A program made the translations under genes and the position numbers. A stretch of 64,000 nucleotides of DNA, from contig NZ_JBHSBN010000001.1 in NCBI RefSeq assembly GCF_042650605.1, positions 556,896 to 620,895 of the forward strand, read 5' to 3'. Shown here one piece after another: positions 48,689 to 57,641 of this stretch. How positions within the stretch are numbered: position 1 is the first letter of the stretch; each line of letters opens with the position of its first letter. The notes under the pieces are model-generated. The model did no database searches. It was not told where the DNA came from and was given only the letters and a program-made list of their open reading frames with translations. Origin of the DNA: Micromonospora_J zhanjiangensis. GTDB lineage: Bacteria; Actinomycetota; Actinomycetes; Mycobacteriales; Micromonosporaceae.

Positions 48689-50437
48689 ATGATGGGTTGC
48701 GTGAGGTATGACGTGGTGGTCGTCGGGTCCGGGTTCGGGGGCAGCGTGGCCGCGTTGCGGCTGGCGGAGAAGGGCTACTCGGTCGCCGTCGTCGAGGCGG
48801 GGCGGCGGTTCGCCGACGACGAGTTCCCGGAGACCTCCTGGCAGACCCGGCGCTTCCTGTGGGCGCCGCGGCTCGGCTGCTACGGGATCCAGCGGATCAC
48901 CCTGCTGCGGTCGGCCGGTCGCCGGGCCGGCGGCGCCCCGGCGAAGGTGCTGGTGCTCTCCGGCGCCGGGGTGGGCGGTGGCTCGCTGGTCTACGCCAAC
49001 ACCCTCTACGAGCCGCTGGACGCGTTCTACGACGATCCACAGTGGCGGGACATCACCGACTGGCGGGCCGAGCTGGCGCCGCACTACGACCAGGCCAAGC
49101 GGATGCTCGGGGTCACCACGTACCCGGTGCACACCGGCGCGGACCGGGCGATGCGGGCGGTGGCCGACCGGATGGGGGTGGGCGACACCTTCCGTCCCAC
49201 CCCGGTCGGGGTGCACCTCGGCCGGCCGGGTGAGGTGGTGGCCGACCCGTACTTCGGCGGGGTCGGGCCGGACCGCACCGGCTGCCTGCACTGCGGCGCC
49301 TGCATGACCGGCTGCCGGCACGGCGCGAAGAACACCCTGGTCAAGAACTACCTGTGGCTGGCCGAGCGGCAGGGCGCGCAGGTGCTGCCGATGACCACGG
49401 TCACCGCGGTGCGGCCCGAGCCGGACGGTGCCGGCTACCGGGTGGAGACCGTCCGTACCGGTGCCTGGCCGGCCCGGCGGCGCCGGAGCATCCAGGCCGA
49501 CCAGGTGGTCTTCGCCGCCGGCGCGCTCGGCACCCAGCGGCTGCTGCACGAGATGCGGGCCACCGGCGCGCTGCCGCGCCTGTCCGCCCGGCTCGGCGCG
49601 CTGACCCGGACCAACTCGGAGGCCATCCTCGGCGCCTCGGTGTCCCGCGCCGAGGCCCGGACCCGGGGGCTGGACTTCACCGACGGGGTGGCGATCACCA
49701 GCAGCTTCCACCCGGACCGGCAGACGCACGTCGAACCGGTCCGCTACGGCCGCGGTTCGAACCTGATGGGGCTGCTGCAGTCGCTGCTGGTCGACGGCGG
49801 CCCGCACCGGGTCCGCCGCTGGTTGGCCGGCATGCTGCGCCAGCCGGGCCTGGCGCTGCGGATGCTGTCGGTACGGGACTGGTCCAGCCGTACGGTGATC
49901 GCCCTGGTGATGCAGTCGGCGGACAACTCGCTGACCACCTCCTACCGGCGCGGCTGGCTGGGCGGGCGTCGGTTGGCCGCCAGCCAGGGCCACGGCGCGC
50001 CGAACCCGACCTGGATCCCGGCCGGCAACTCCGCCGCCCGGCTGCTCGCCGAGGAGATCGGCGGTACCCCGGGCGGGGCGGTGACCGAGCCGTTCAACAT
50101 CCCGATGACCGCGCACATCCTGGGCGGGGCGGCGATCGGCGCCGACCCGGACCGGGGCGTGGTCGACCCGTACCACCGGGTTTTCGGGCATCCCGGGCTG
50201 CACGTCGTCGACGGGGCCGCGGTGTCGGCGAACCTCGGGGTGAACCCCTCGCTGACCATCACGGCGCAGGCCGAACGGGCGATGGCGTTCTGGCCCTGCA
50301 AGGGCGAGCCGGACCCCCGTCCGGCGCTCGGTGCCGGCTACGTCCGGCTGTCCCCGGTGCCGCCGCGCGACCCGGCCGTCCCGCCGCACGCCCCCGCCGC
50401 GCTGCGCATCCCGGGGTCGTCGCGGGAGCGTCGGTAG
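48689..50437 (+). CDS. choD: GMC-family cholesterol-oxidase-like flavoprotein
   Basis: A 582-residue GMC oxidoreductase. The FAD dinucleotide fold is GSGFGG (13-18) in YDVVVVGSGFGGSVAALRLAE. A Cys cluster CLHCGACMTGC (Cys199, 202, 205, 209) followed by RHGAKNTLVKNYL is shared with M. tuberculosis ChoD (Rv3409c) and could hold a metal or Fe-S centre. The C-terminal FAD/substrate region reads HILGGAAIGADPDRGVVDPYHRVFG and NLGVNPSLTI (within 470-540). Steroid activity is unproven for this group. The frame stays open into the upstream hairpin repeat, but ATG 48689 or GTG 48701 is the credible start. Confidence 0.85.
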   Translation: MMGCVRYDVVVVGSGFGGSVAALRLAEKGYSVAVVEAGRRFADDEFPETSWQTRRFLWAPRLGCYGIQRITLLRSAGRRAGGAPAKVLVLSGAGVGGGSLVYANTLYEPLDAFYDDPQWRDITDWRAELAPHYDQAKRMLGVTTYPVHTGADRAMRAVADRMGVGDTFRPTPVGVHLGRPGEVVADPYFGGVGPDRTGCLHCGACMTGCRHGAKNTLVKNYLWLAERQGAQVLPMTTVTAVRPEPDGAGYRVETVRTGAWPARRRRSIQADQVVFAAGALGTQRLLHEMRATGALPRLSARLGALTRTNSEAILGASVSRAEARTRGLDFTDGVAITSSFHPDRQTHVEPVRYGRGSNLMGLLQSLLVDGGPHRVRRWLAGMLRQPGLALRMLSVRDWSSRTVIALVMQSADNSLTTSYRRGWLGGRRLAASQGHGAPNPTWIPAGNSAARLLAEEIGGTPGGAVTEPFNIPMTAHILGGAAIGADPDRGVVDPYHRVFGHPGLHVVDGAAVSANLGVNPSLTITAQAERAMAFWPCKGEPDPRPALGAGYVRLSPVPPRDPAVPPHAPAALRIPGSSRERR

Positions 50438-50487
50438 GCGTCCCGGACACGCCCGCGACCGCCGACCGGCGCGGGGGTGACTGTCGG

Positions 50488-50493
50488 TAGGCT
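50488..50493 (+). promoter_or_regulatory. -10 box (TAGGCT) for guaA
   Basis: TAGGCT ends 8 nt before the guaA ATG, and there is no ribosome site. This is the same arrangement and the same hexamer as at glmS and alr. Confidence 0.5.
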
Positions 50494-50501
50494 TACCCGT
50501 C

Positions 50502-52055
50502 ATGAGCACCCCGCGTCCGGTCCTCGTGGTCGATTTCGGAGCCCAGTACGCCCAGTTGATCGCCCGCCGGGTGCGGGAGGCCAGGGTCTATTCGGAGATC
50601 GTCCCGCACTCGATGCCGGTGGCCGAGATGCTGGCCCGGGACCCGGCCGCGATCATCCTGTCCGGCGGCCCGTCCAGCGTCTACGAGCCGGGTGCGCCGC
50701 AGGTCGACGCCGGCATGTTCACCGCGGGCGTGCCGGTCTTCGGCATCTGCTACGGCTTCCAGGCGATGGCCCGGGCGCTCGGCGGCACGGTGGCGCGCAC
50801 CGGCACCCGGGAGTACGGCGGCACCCCGCTGCGGATCGGTGCCGAGGCGTCGGTCCTGCTGGCGGATCTGCCGGCCGAGCTGCCGGTCTGGATGAGCCAC
50901 GGCGACTCGGTGACCGAGCCGCCGGCCGGGTTCACCGTGACCGCCCGGTCCGCCGGCGCTCCCGTCGCCGCGTTCGAGGACGTCGCCGGTCGCCGGGCGG
51001 GTGTGCAGTTCCACCCGGAGGTGGGGCACACCGAGCAGGGTCAGCGGATGTTGGAGCGTTTCCTGTACGACATCGCCGGCATCGAGCCCACCTGGACGCC
51101 CAGCAACATCATCGACGAGCAGGTGGCGGCGATCCGCGCCCAGGTCGGCGACAAGGAGGTCATCTGCGGCCTCTCCGGCGGGGTGGACTCGGCGGTGGCC
51201 GCCGCACTGGTGCACGAGGCGGTCGGTGACCAGCTCACCTGTGTCTTCGTCGACCACGGGCTGCTGCGGGCCGGTGAGGCCGAGCAGGTGGAGAAGGACT
51301 ACGTCGCGGCCACCGGCATCAAGCTCAAGGTGGTCGACGCCGCGGACCGGTTCCTCGGTGCGCTGGCCGGCGTCACCGACCCGGAACTCAAGCGCAAGAT
51401 CATCGGCCGGGAGTTCATCCGGGTGTTCGAGGCCGCGGCCCGCGAGGTCGCCGCCGAGGCGGACGTCGAGTTCCTGGTCCAGGGCACCCTCTACCCGGAC
51501 GTGGTGGAGTCCGGCGGCGGCACCGGCACGGCCAACATCAAGTCCCACCACAACGTCGGCGGGCTGCCGGAGGATCTCCAGTTCTCGCTGGTGGAGCCGT
51601 TGCGGACGCTGTTCAAGGACGAGGTCCGCACGCTCGGCCTGGCGCTGGGGCTGCCCGAGGCGATGATCTGGCGGCACCCGTTCCCCGGGCCCGGCCTGGC
51701 CATCCGGATCATCGGTGCGGTGGACCGGGAGCGGCTGGCGGTGCTGCGGGCGGCCGACCTGATCGCCCGCGAGGAGTTGTCCGCGGCCGGGCTGGACCGC
51801 GGCGTGTGGCAGTTCCCGGTGGTGCTGCTGGCCGACGTGCGCAGCGTGGGGGTCCAGGGCGACGGCCGGACCTACGGGCACCCGGTGGTGCTGCGGCCGG
51901 TCTCCAGCGAGGACGCGATGACCGCCGACTGGTCCCGCCTGCCGTACGACGTCGTCGAGCGGATCTCGACCCGGATCACCAACGAGGTGCCCGAGGTCAA
52001 CCGGGTGGTGCTGGACGTGACCAGCAAGCCCCCGGGCACCATCGAGTGGGAGTAG
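50502..52055 (+). CDS. guaA: GMP synthase (glutamine-hydrolysing)
   Basis: A 517-residue enzyme that aminates XMP to GMP. The glutaminase domain has Cys83 in VFGICYGFQAMA and the His-Glu pair in GVQFHPEVGHTEQG. The ATP pyrophosphatase PP-loop is GLSGGVDSAVAAAL (about 223-236). The C-terminal dimerisation domain has RHPFPGPGLAIRI and ends KPPGTIEWE. It is full length. Its stop is only 4 bp from the end of the convergent PspC gene. Confidence 0.97.
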   Translation: MSTPRPVLVVDFGAQYAQLIARRVREARVYSEIVPHSMPVAEMLARDPAAIILSGGPSSVYEPGAPQVDAGMFTAGVPVFGICYGFQAMARALGGTVARTGTREYGGTPLRIGAEASVLLADLPAELPVWMSHGDSVTEPPAGFTVTARSAGAPVAAFEDVAGRRAGVQFHPEVGHTEQGQRMLERFLYDIAGIEPTWTPSNIIDEQVAAIRAQVGDKEVICGLSGGVDSAVAAALVHEAVGDQLTCVFVDHGLLRAGEAEQVEKDYVAATGIKLKVVDAADRFLGALAGVTDPELKRKIIGREFIRVFEAAAREVAAEADVEFLVQGTLYPDVVESGGGTGTANIKSHHNVGGLPEDLQFSLVEPLRTLFKDEVRTLGLALGLPEAMIWRHPFPGPGLAIRIIGAVDRERLAVLRAADLIAREELSAAGLDRGVWQFPVVLLADVRSVGVQGDGRTYGHPVVLRPVSSEDAMTADWSRLPYDVVERISTRITNEVPEVNRVVLDVTSKPPGTIEWE

Positions 52056-52059
52056 CCGG

Positions 52060-52338
52060 TCAGCCGGTCCACGGCGGCCGGGTCGGCCCGTACCAGTGCG
52101 GTCCCGGCCAGGCCGGGGCGTCGGCCGGCTCCTCGGGCATCAGGAACCACATGATCGGGTACGCGAGCAGCGCGATGCCGGCGGTCAGCAGGCCGGCCAC
52201 CGCGAAGACCACCCGGACCAGGGTCGGATCGACCTCGAAGTAACGTCCGAGGCCACTGGCCACGCCGGCGATCATGCGGTCCGCGACGGGTCGGCGAAGT
52301 TGCTTGTACGGAGCCTGGGGCGGGGGCAGCGGGGTCAT
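52060..52338 (-). CDS. Small PspC-domain membrane protein
   Basis: A 92-residue protein. The PspC domain (about 10-72) reads KQLRRPVADRMIAGVASGLG then RYFEVDPTLVRVVFAVAGLL, with one or two membrane helices and the terminal PIMWFLMPEE. A Pro/Trp-rich tail follows. PspC proteins sense or signal membrane stress. It is the first of three PspC-containing genes in the last 12 kb. Converges on guaA. Confidence 0.88.
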   Translation of the reverse strand: MTPLPPPQAPYKQLRRPVADRMIAGVASGLGRYFEVDPTLVRVVFAVAGLLTAGIALLAYPIMWFLMPEEPADAPAWPGPHWYGPTRPPWTG

Positions 52339-52521
52339 GTCACCAGGTTCCGTCGTCGGCGCGGCGGCTGCCTCGGTGACCGCCCGGAGCCGTACCCTGA
52401 TCGCTCCCTGACCGCCGGGGCCGAGGTCCTCTACCGTAAACCGACCAGCGGGTCCGATTGATTGTCAGGAATCCGACTCTATTCATGGCCGACCGGGCCG
52501 ACCCGGGAAGAATTCAGGTTC

Positions 52522-53481
52522 GTGACCATCGCGCTGGAGCCGCTTCGCAGGATCGCGGCATACGCCCTCTGCGCCGACCCGGCGGGCCGGGTCCTCCTGG
52601 TGCGCGCCTCGCCGGCCTCCGGCACGCCCGGTGTCTGGTCGTTGCCGGGAGGCGCGGTCGACCACGGCGAGGACCCACGGCACACCGTGGTCCGGGAGAC
52701 CGCCGCCGAGACCGGCCTGTCGGTGGCCGTCTCCGGGCTGCGCGACGTCGTCGCCGACATGCGGGCGCTGCCGCACCGGGGCGTCACGATCCACACCGAC
52801 CGGCTCGTCTACACCGTCTCGGTGCGCGGCGGCAGCCTCTGGGACCGGACGGCTCAGCCTACCGACCTGGCCCGGTGGCACACCCTGGACGAGGCGGCAC
52901 GGCTCGCGCTGCGGCCGTTCACCGCCCGGGCGTTGGGCCTGCCGGCGGCCACCGTCGACCTGCGACCGGACGAGCCGCCCGAGTTCCCCTCCTTCCACGC
53001 GGTGCCCGGTCCGGACGGGCTGCACCGGGCCCAGCGCTTCGCCGCGTACGCGGTGGCCACCGATCCGGCGGGCCGGGTGCTGCTGACCCGGATCGCCGAC
53101 GGCTACCCCGGTGCCGGCTGCTGGCACCTGCCCGGCGGCGGCACCGACTACGGCGAGCAGCCGGGCTCGGCGTTGATCCGGGAGCTGCTGGAGGAGACCG
53201 GTCAACGGGGCCGGCTGGTGGAGCTGCTCGGGGTGCTGAGCCACCGGGACGCTGCCTCGCTCGGCCCGGAGGGCTACCCGATCGACTGGCACGGCGTCCG
53301 CGCCTTCTACCGGGTCGCGGTGGACGCCCCGGTGCCGCCCACGGTCGGCGACGTCGGCGGGTCCACCTCCGAGGCACGCTGGTTCACCCCGGACGAGGTG
53401 ACCGCGCTGGCCGCCGACCAGCTCACCGAGGTCACCGCGGATGTGGTGCGGGCGACCTTCGGCGGCCACCGGCTGTCCTGA
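52522..53481 (+). CDS. Double NUDIX-domain hydrolase, first copy
   Basis: A 319-residue protein with two NUDIX domains. The first box (about 50-75) reads GGAVDHGEDPRHTVV then RETAAETGL; the first Glu of the REUXEEXGU metal site is Ala, so this domain may be weak or inactive. The second box (about 208-231), GGGTDYGEQPGSALI then RELLEETGQ, has all metal-binding Glu residues. NUDIX enzymes hydrolyse nucleoside-diphosphate-linked compounds; the substrate is unknown. GTG 52522 is chosen; an upstream TTG frame is unlikely. A paralogue with the same domain order follows 122 bp later. Confidence 0.85.
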   Translation: MTIALEPLRRIAAYALCADPAGRVLLVRASPASGTPGVWSLPGGAVDHGEDPRHTVVRETAAETGLSVAVSGLRDVVADMRALPHRGVTIHTDRLVYTVSVRGGSLWDRTAQPTDLARWHTLDEAARLALRPFTARALGLPAATVDLRPDEPPEFPSFHAVPGPDGLHRAQRFAAYAVATDPAGRVLLTRIADGYPGAGCWHLPGGGTDYGEQPGSALIRELLEETGQRGRLVELLGVLSHRDAASLGPEGYPIDWHGVRAFYRVAVDAPVPPTVGDVGGSTSEARWFTPDEVTALAADQLTEVTADVVRATFGGHRLS

Positions 53482-53603
53482 CCCGGCGTGGCGGGCCGGC
53501 CGACCCCGCGGCGCGCGCACCGGTCCCGGTCCGACAAAATGCGGTGACGCGGGGCCTTTCCGACCGCGGAACGGGACGCGGGACGCGGGGAAGGTGGCTC
53601 GGG

Positions 53604-54515
53604 GTGCGGCAACACCGGCGGATCGGTGCGTACGGGCTGTGCCGGGACGGTGATCGCGTGCTGCTGACCCGCGGCTCGGACGCCGCCGACTTCCCGGGCC
53701 GCTGGCAGGTGCCGGGCGGCGGCCTCGAACACGGCGAGGAGCCGGGCGTCGCGGTGGTCCGCGAGTTCGCCGAGGAGACCGGCCTCACCGTGGCGGTGAC
53801 CGGGGTCCGGGCGGTGCTGGCGGACGTGGTCCGGCTGCCGGACCTGGCGGTCGCGCTGCACACCGACCGGGTGGTCTACGACGTGACGCCCACCGGTGGC
53901 ACGCTGCGCGACGAGGTGGCGGGGACCACCGACCGGGTGGCCTGGGTGGCGCCGGACGAACTCGCCGGGCTGTCGCTGATGCCGTTCACCGCCGAACTGC
54001 TGGGCCGGCCCGTGGTCCCGCTGGCGCAGGACCCGCCGCATCCGGTGGGCCGGGTGCCGTACGATCCGCCGCCGGTCGACCGGGGCCAGCGGTTCGCCGC
54101 GTACGGGTGGGTGACCGACCCGGCGGACCGGCTGCTGCTCACCCTGATCGCGGACGGCTACCCCGGTGCCGGCCGCTGGCACCTGCCCGGCGGTGGTACG
54201 GATCACGGCGAGCAGCCCGAGGCGGCGCTGCTGCGCGAACTGGTCGAGGAGTCCGGGCAGCTCGGCCGGGTGACCGGCCTGGTCGACGTGACCCACCTGC
54301 ACAACCCGGCGGCGCTCGGCCCGGAGGGCCGGCCGATGGACTGGCACTCGGTGCGGGCGATCTACCGGGTGCGGGTCGCGACCCCCACGGAGCCGAGGGT
54401 GACCGAGGCGGCGGGTGGTTCGACGGCCCGCGCCGGCTGGTTCACGGTGGGTGAGGCGGCCGCCCTGCCGCTGACCGACGTCGCGGCCATGATAACGGGA
54501 CGAAGCGCCTCATAA
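53604..54515 (+). CDS. Double NUDIX-domain hydrolase, second copy
   Basis: A 303-residue paralogue of the preceding gene. Both boxes are canonical: GGGLEHGEEPGVAVV then REFAEETGL (about 36-60) and GGGTDHGEQPEAALL then RELVEESGQ (about 195-218). The two proteins share RFAAYG(V)-type openings of domain 2 and the strand DGYPGAG-WHLPGGGTD, so they arose by tandem duplication of an already fused pair. The GTG at 53604 has GGGGAAGG about 10 nt upstream. Confidence 0.85.
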   Translation: MRQHRRIGAYGLCRDGDRVLLTRGSDAADFPGRWQVPGGGLEHGEEPGVAVVREFAEETGLTVAVTGVRAVLADVVRLPDLAVALHTDRVVYDVTPTGGTLRDEVAGTTDRVAWVAPDELAGLSLMPFTAELLGRPVVPLAQDPPHPVGRVPYDPPPVDRGQRFAAYGWVTDPADRLLLTLIADGYPGAGRWHLPGGGTDHGEQPEAALLRELVEESGQLGRVTGLVDVTHLHNPAALGPEGRPMDWHSVRAIYRVRVATPTEPRVTEAAGGSTARAGWFTVGEAAALPLTDVAAMITGRSAS

Positions 54516-54777
54516 GGGGGCGGAGCACAGATCATCATTGATGCTTCCGGTAAACTCGTGCCAACGGTCGCGGTCGGGTCCAACGGTGTATCACCCGCGA
54601 TGGGAATATCCGAGCGATTCGTGCGGTTTGCAGGTAAAAGCTCCACTGCCAGCTATCGCCATCCCTTCCGGTTTGTGCGATGGTGTAGGCCGCGAAACGC
54701 CAGCCGGGCCACCAAGCAGGCCCGCACGAGACAGCCGGACGACCGCCCCCGGCGGGCGCCCCGGTGATGGAGGAGAC

Positions 54778-55767
54778 GTGCCGAGAGCCCCTTGGCGCCG
54801 GCGTACGACGGACAGCCCGCGCCCCGCAGGGCGCCGCTGGACAGGCGGACTGCGCCGCAGCGGGACGTTCGCCCGGCAGGTTCTGCTGGTCCGCGTGGGA
54901 CGCCGGTCCCACGAACTGGGCGGCGGATCCGGCCTGGTGCGGGCCGACCACTACCCGGACGGCACGCTGGCCGGTCGCCGCCGCCGGCTGTCCCGGGCCG
55001 AGGTCGAGGCGGTCGCCCCGGTCAGCCCCGCGCTCGGTCCGACCACCTCGGTCGACGAGTCCGGCCCGGGCATGGTCATCCCACTGCTCCCCGGCGACCG
55101 GACGATGGCCCGCCGGATGAAGTTCGCGGTGGTCAACGGCTGCACCCTGGGCAGCCTGGCGCTCGGCCTGATGGCCATCTTCCTGGCCATGCGGGGCGAC
55201 GTGCAGGTCGCCGCCGGCTGCCTGATCGCCTGCGTCGCCTTCGACGGCCTGGACGGCGCGCTGGCCCGCAAGTTGGGCGTCGCGTCCCCGTTCGGGGCGC
55301 AGATGGACTCGCTGGCCGACATGTGCTCGTTCGGCCTGGCCGCGCCGGTGGTGGTCTACGCCTCGCTGGCCGGCTCGGTGTCCACCGCCGCCGCGGCGGT
55401 GGCCTGCGCCCTGGTCGCCGCCTGCGCGGCGATCCGGCTGGCCCGGTTCAACGTCTCGCCCAAGGACGGCCGATTCTTCTGCGGCGTTCCCACCACCATG
55501 GCCGCCGCGGTGCTCGCGCTGGCCGTCCTGATCGGTCTGCCGGTCCCCGGCATCGTCCAGGTCGCCGGGGTCGCCCTGCTGGCCTTCGCCATGGTGTCGA
55601 GCTTCCCGTACGCCAAGCTGGCCCGGCTGATCAAGCTGCCGCCGTGGCTGTGGCTCGCGCCGGTGGTCGGCGCGCTGGTCGACATCCGGATCACGTTCGC
55701 GCTGGTGGTGGTGGCCTACCTGGTCAGCGGCCCGCTGCTGTGGCTGCGCCAGCGCCGTACCGCCTGA
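54778..55767 (+). CDS. pssA: CDP-diacylglycerol-serine O-phosphatidyltransferase
   Basis: A 329-residue membrane enzyme that makes phosphatidylserine. The CDP-alcohol phosphatidyltransferase motif DG-x2-AR-x8-G-x3-D-x3-D reads DGLDGALARKLGVASP then FGAQMDSLAD, with all Asp residues present. About eight helices follow MVIPLLPGDRTMARRM. The first ~100 residues are an Arg/Pro/Gly-rich, non-conserved extension that I cannot assign. GTG 54778 has GGAGGAGA almost adjacent; an internal start near 55074 (MVIPLL) is possible. Convergent with psd, so the two steps from CDP-DAG to phosphatidylethanolamine are side by side. Confidence 0.9.
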   Translation: MPRAPWRRRTTDSPRPAGRRWTGGLRRSGTFARQVLLVRVGRRSHELGGGSGLVRADHYPDGTLAGRRRRLSRAEVEAVAPVSPALGPTTSVDESGPGMVIPLLPGDRTMARRMKFAVVNGCTLGSLALGLMAIFLAMRGDVQVAAGCLIACVAFDGLDGALARKLGVASPFGAQMDSLADMCSFGLAAPVVVYASLAGSVSTAAAAVACALVAACAAIRLARFNVSPKDGRFFCGVPTTMAAAVLALAVLIGLPVPGIVQVAGVALLAFAMVSSFPYAKLARLIKLPPWLWLAPVVGALVDIRITFALVVVAYLVSGPLLWLRQRRTA

Positions 55768-55777
55768 GGTCCGACAG

Positions 55778-55817
55778 CACGAAAGAGGGCGCCCCGCGTG
55801 GGGCGCCCTCTTTCGTG
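55778..55817. terminator. Bidirectional terminator between pssA and psd
   Basis: A perfect 18-bp stem, 55778-55795 with 55800-55817, loop GCGT. The arms end in GAAAG/CTTTC, which gives a short T-run in each direction. Confidence 0.9.
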
Positions 55818-55828
55818 TTCCACCCGGG

Positions 55829-57082
55829 TCAGACCCAGCGGGCGATCACCGTCGACCCGCCGACCACCCGGTCGCCCGGCGCCACCAGCGGTTCGGCCGC
55901 GTCGGCGGGCAGGTAGACGTCGGTCCGCGAACCGAACCTGATCAGGCCGAACCGCTCGCCCCGGGCCAGCAGCGACCCGATCGGCGCCCGCTGGACGATG
56001 CGCCGGGCGATCAGCCCGGTCCGCTGGGCCACCACCACCGTCCCACGATCGGTGTCCAGCACGGTGTAGGCCGCCACGTTGTGCTCCGCGTCCGGCTTCA
56101 TCGCCGCGGCGAACCCACCGTCGGCGACGAAGTAGTCGACCACCTTGCCGGCCACCGGGGCCCGGTTGACGTGCACGTCGAGCACGGACAGGAAGACCGC
56201 CACCCGGAGGAACTCGCCGTCGCCGAACCGGTCGTCACGCAGCCGCTGCACCGAGAGCACCTGCCCGTCGGCGGCGGCGACGACGGCCGACGGGTCCTCC
56301 GGCACGTCCCGCTCCGGATCCCGGAAGAACGCGGCCACCGGGGCGGCGGCCAGCGCCGGCACCAGCCAGAGCCGGGACTTGGGCCGGGTGATCCGGGCCA
56401 GCGCGGCCAGACCGAGGGCGATCCCGGCGGCGGCCACCCCGTTCGAGTCGATGTGCATGCCCCGGGTCAGCGGCACGCTCGACGGCCGGTACGCCGGCGC
56501 CAGCCGGGCCGCGGTCGCCACCGTCGCGGGGGTGTAGCGCAGCCGGTGCACCCGCACCGGCGGTTGGTTGCGCAGGACCAGGTCCGTGCCCACGCCGAAC
56601 AGGGCGCTCTGCCGGTCCAGCTCGGCCGCGGCGCCCTCGGTACGTCCCGGCACGGCCGGCACGACCGCGGTCAGCACCCCACCCTCGGCCAGCTGCTTGG
56701 CCAGCCCGTCCAGCGTGCCGCGCGCCTCGTCGGCGGTGCCGGTCAACGGCTCGGCGAGCACCACCACCTCGGCCGGGTCCGCGGCGGCCGGCGACTCGAC
56801 GACCCGGACCCGGTCGGCAACCCACCGTCCCTGCTCCGTGACGTGGTCACGCAGGTCGTCGGCGCCGGCCGCGTCGGCCGGTACGACGGTGAGCACGTCA
56901 CCGGGCAGCAGCGCGTCGAGGGCGGCGGCCAGTACGGCGGAGTCGGGTGTGACCCCGACCAGCAGGCCGGTCTTCGGGCCGTGGTGCCGGGCCAGTTCCG
57001 CGGTCACGGTCCGGGCGGCACGCTCGCCGAGGCGGACCGTGCCGGGAGCGCCTCCGGTACGTACGGCGGGGGACTGGGTCAT
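55829..57082 (-). CDS. psd: Phosphatidylserine decarboxylase with N-terminal methyltransferase-like domain
   Basis: A 417-residue protein. The C-terminal ~220 residues are Psd: FFRDPERDVP, VAVFLSVLDVHVNRAPVAG (catalytic His) and the cleavage motif GGST near the end. Self-cleavage before Ser410 makes the pyruvoyl group. The first ~185 residues (from VRLGERAARTVTAELARHHG, with LLPGDVLTVVPADAAGADDL) look like a Rossmann methyltransferase relic without a clear SAM loop. Bacterial Psd normally lacks this part. The ATG at 57082 has CAGGAGC upstream. It forms a pathway pair with pssA. Confidence 0.88.
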   Translation of the reverse strand: MTQSPAVRTGGAPGTVRLGERAARTVTAELARHHGPKTGLLVGVTPDSAVLAAALDALLPGDVLTVVPADAAGADDLRDHVTEQGRWVADRVRVVESPAAADPAEVVVLAEPLTGTADEARGTLDGLAKQLAEGGVLTAVVPAVPGRTEGAAAELDRQSALFGVGTDLVLRNQPPVRVHRLRYTPATVATAARLAPAYRPSSVPLTRGMHIDSNGVAAAGIALGLAALARITRPKSRLWLVPALAAAPVAAFFRDPERDVPEDPSAVVAAADGQVLSVQRLRDDRFGDGEFLRVAVFLSVLDVHVNRAPVAGKVVDYFVADGGFAAAMKPDAEHNVAAYTVLDTDRGTVVVAQRTGLIARRIVQRAPIGSLLARGERFGLIRFGSRTDVYLPADAAEPLVAPGDRVVGGSTVIARWV

Positions 57083-57227
57083 GTCGAGCGGGCTCCTGTC
57101 GAGGCGAGGGTGAACCGGGCGGACACCGCGACCGTCGTTCTCCGGCCGCGGTGCGCGGACCGGCCGGGGGAGGAAAACTCCACCGGCCAGCATATGCGCC
57201 CGGGCCGACCGGAACACAGCGCGGCGA

Positions 57228-57641
57228 TCAGCTCCGGTCGTCGTTTCCGGTGGCGGGCGGCGCGGTGGTCGGCTCGACGGAGGCCGCCCCCGGCGGAACC
57301 CACCGCGGCTCACCACCGACCGGGCTCCCGCCGATCGGGCCCCCACTGACCGGGCTCCCACTGACCGGGCCGCCGCTGGTGGGCGGGAGGTAGCCGCCGC
57401 CGCTGGTCGGGTCGGCGTGCTGGGTGGGCTCGACGGCGGCCGGCGGCGGGCCGGCCGGCCGCCCGGAGCGCAGGGCACCGAGCAGCCCGAGCAGCCCGAG
57501 CAGGATCAGGCCGCCGGCCACGAACCAGCCCAGCGCCGGCGACGACAGGTCGAACAGTCGAGCGGCCAGCCACCACCCCAGCACGGCCAGGAAGAGCAGG
57601 GCGAAGGTCAACGACACCCCGTCGGTACGGTGCGCCTTCAT
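57228..57641 (-). CDS. Small two-helix membrane protein with Pro/Gly-rich tail
   Basis: A 137-residue protein. Two membrane helices (about 9-27 and 35-55; VSLTFALLFLAVLGWWLAA and GWFVAGGLILLGLLGLL) are followed by a disordered C-terminus with GSPVSGGPIGGSPVGG repeats. The ATG at 57641 has GGAGG 7 nt upstream and overlaps the stop of the upstream PspC gene (ATGA), so the two are co-translated. It is probably an accessory of the PspC system. Family unknown. Confidence 0.75.
   Translation of the reverse strand: MKAHRTDGVSLTFALLFLAVLGWWLAARLFDLSSPALGWFVAGGLILLGLLGLLGALRSGRPAGPPPAAVEPTQHADPTSGGGYLPPTSGGPVSGSPVSGGPIGGSPVGGEPRWVPPGAASVEPTTAPPATGNDDRS

Noticed and set aside
52462..52521. TTG start extending the first NUDIX protein by 20 residues
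   Set aside because: The extension is not NUDIX-like, has no ribosome site, and GTG 52522 directly precedes the domain.
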